A stretch of DNA of 20,032 nt, taken from the NCBI GenBank assembly GCA_027596945.1, contig JADGJH010000370.1:1-20032 (forward strand). The letters are read 5' to 3'. The DNA is from Physocladia obscura (lineage: Eukaryota; Chytridiomycota; Chytridiomycetes; Chytridiales; Chytriomycetaceae). A model generated the notes under the pieces. That model was not told the origin of the DNA. It saw only the letters and a list, made by a program, of their open reading frames with translations, and did no database searches. Shown in pieces: positions 19,155-20,032 of the stretch; the stretch's first letter is position 1, and the number at the start of each line of letters is the position of its first letter. The translations under genes were made by a program, and so were the position numbers.

Positions 19155-19981
19155 TCTCTCCAATTAATGAAATTTTTGGACAATTCTTTGGAAAAAACAT
19201 GAATGTGATTCCAGTATATGTTGAATTGCAGCATCTGAATGCAAATATGAGAGTACCTACCCTGTACAACTTTCGTTTCCGCCACATGTTGATATTCCAG
19301 TAAGTTTATCAGAAGCTTGATAGTAGACTTTAACAACAAAAAATCTGCTTATTCTGTTTTACTTCTAAATCAAACTGATGCATTTGAAATACCAGTAGCT
19401 TTATTCTGCATGGTTAAGAGGCTGAAGATGCCACATTTATGGTTGTTGTTTTTTTATTATAAAAAGAGATTTTTGTTGTTGGTCATTTTTGGAGGAGTAC
19501 TCAACAGCATATCTGTCTATAAATATGGAACAACATGAAAAATATTTATGATTATATTATATAATCTTGTCTGTCTGCGAAATTATAAGGAAAATTGTTT
19601 ATTTGACAGGCACATGACCAAGAGAAATTGTGCAACAACGGAAATCGAAGAAATTTGACTTCCGACTTTTGTCTCACAAATTCGAATCAGAATAAATTTT
19701 TCAAGTTAAAATAGAATAGTTTGCATGAGGGCACAGGAGCATGGGGGTTTTAATTTAGTGTTTCTATTTTCGGAAAAATAAATAGAATTAACAAATATCC
19801 ACCCATGTAAACAATTTGAATGGAATCTGCAGTCGCAAGATATAGAAATTTTTTTTTGACCCCCCATGATCGCGCCCCACCCTCTTCCCTCACGGGAAAG
19901 TACACTACTGATTTCAAATTGTCACTCTCTCCACTGCGGCATCTAATAAAAATATCCATATGTGATTGTTTGTGCGATTGA

Positions 19982-19994
19982 CCAATCAGATTGG
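19982..19994. promoter_or_regulatory. Face-to-face CCAAT boxes (CCAATCAGATTGG)
   Basis: A perfect 13-bp inverted repeat of CCAATC around a central A, 38 bp from the right edge. CCAAT-binding (HAP/NF-Y) complexes recognise this pentamer in fungi. It may belong to the promoter of a gene beyond the edge. The motif is observed and its function is inferred. Confidence 0.3.
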
Positions 19995-20032
19995 AAGAAA
20001 AAACGCAACACGTTTCGTTTTCCTAAAAAAAC

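Larger units (their letters stand above)
18800..20032. other. Intergenic region without a convincing gene
   Basis: AT-rich sequence starting with the T-rich 3' UTR of the SH3 gene. It contains a degenerate foldback (18957-19154), a 16-bp palindrome, and several 60-90-codon ORFs with no family resemblance. The plus-strand ORF 19037-19303 runs into a consensus donor-like GTAAGT near 19301, but no sensible downstream exon was found. Near the right edge are a C-rich patch (19860-19890) and a CCAAT palindrome that may belong to the promoter of a gene outside the window. Confidence 0.5.

Noticed and set aside
19037..19538. Two consecutive plus-strand ORFs as a spliced gene
   Set aside because: A GTAAGT occurs after the first, but the first lies within the foldback, the protein is unrecognised and no good acceptor restores a long frame. 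Kept only as intergenic DNA.

Overview
The window is a nuclear segment of a flagellated (zoosporic) fungus, most likely a chytrid (Chytridiomycota). It encodes a radial-spoke head protein, which only organisms with motile flagella keep. The other recognisable genes are fungal-type housekeeping genes, and every gene carries short AT-rich GT-AG introns, mostly 48-95 bp. Intergenic DNA is AT-rich and full of A/T homopolymers. There is no rRNA, tRNA, CRISPR array or intact transposon that I can support.

Layout. 117-1499 (-): 5' part of a radial spoke head RSP4/6-type gene, cut by the left edge. 1500-3579: a 2.1 kb intergenic stretch with a short inverted repeat and unrecognised open stretches. 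3580-7805 (+): PP2A regulatory subunit B'' (EF-hand type) with a very long disordered N-terminus, 7 exons. 8262-9998 (-): translation initiation factor eIF2 gamma, 8 exons. 10088-10782 (-): SKP1, 4 exons, lying 89 bp upstream of eIF2 gamma in tandem. 11400-13512 (+): a secreted Thr/Pro/Ala/Ser-rich repeat protein, mucin- or extensin-like. 13805-14762 (+): a small probable NTF2-like protein, 3 exons. 14809-16571 (-): a lipoate-protein ligase/lipoyltransferase, 7 exons, with an abnormal intron 3. 16725-18799 (+): a single-pass membrane protein with a Thr-rich stalk, Cys-rich ectodomain and cytoplasmic SH3 domain. 18800-20032: no convincing gene, but a degenerate foldback repeat and a CCAAT palindrome near the right edge.

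The genes form no pathway or operon. They cover independent functions: axoneme, phosphatase regulation, translation initiation, SCF ubiquitin ligase, cell surface and mitochondrial lipoylation. All exon boundaries were deduced by hand from reading frame, splice consensus and family resemblance. Every complete gene model sums to a whole number of codons.

The best candidates for new biology are the two surface proteins and the lipoate ligase. The mucin-like protein has Cys anchors whose spacing grows along the chain. The second surface protein combines stalk, Cys-rich ectodomain, membrane segment and SH3 domain. In the lipoate ligase, a conserved intron boundary seems to have lost one base and a poly-T tract is apparently read as poly-Phe. 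Further points are an overlapping upstream ORF and in-frame upstream ATG at eIF2 gamma, and A-rich 3' splice sites.
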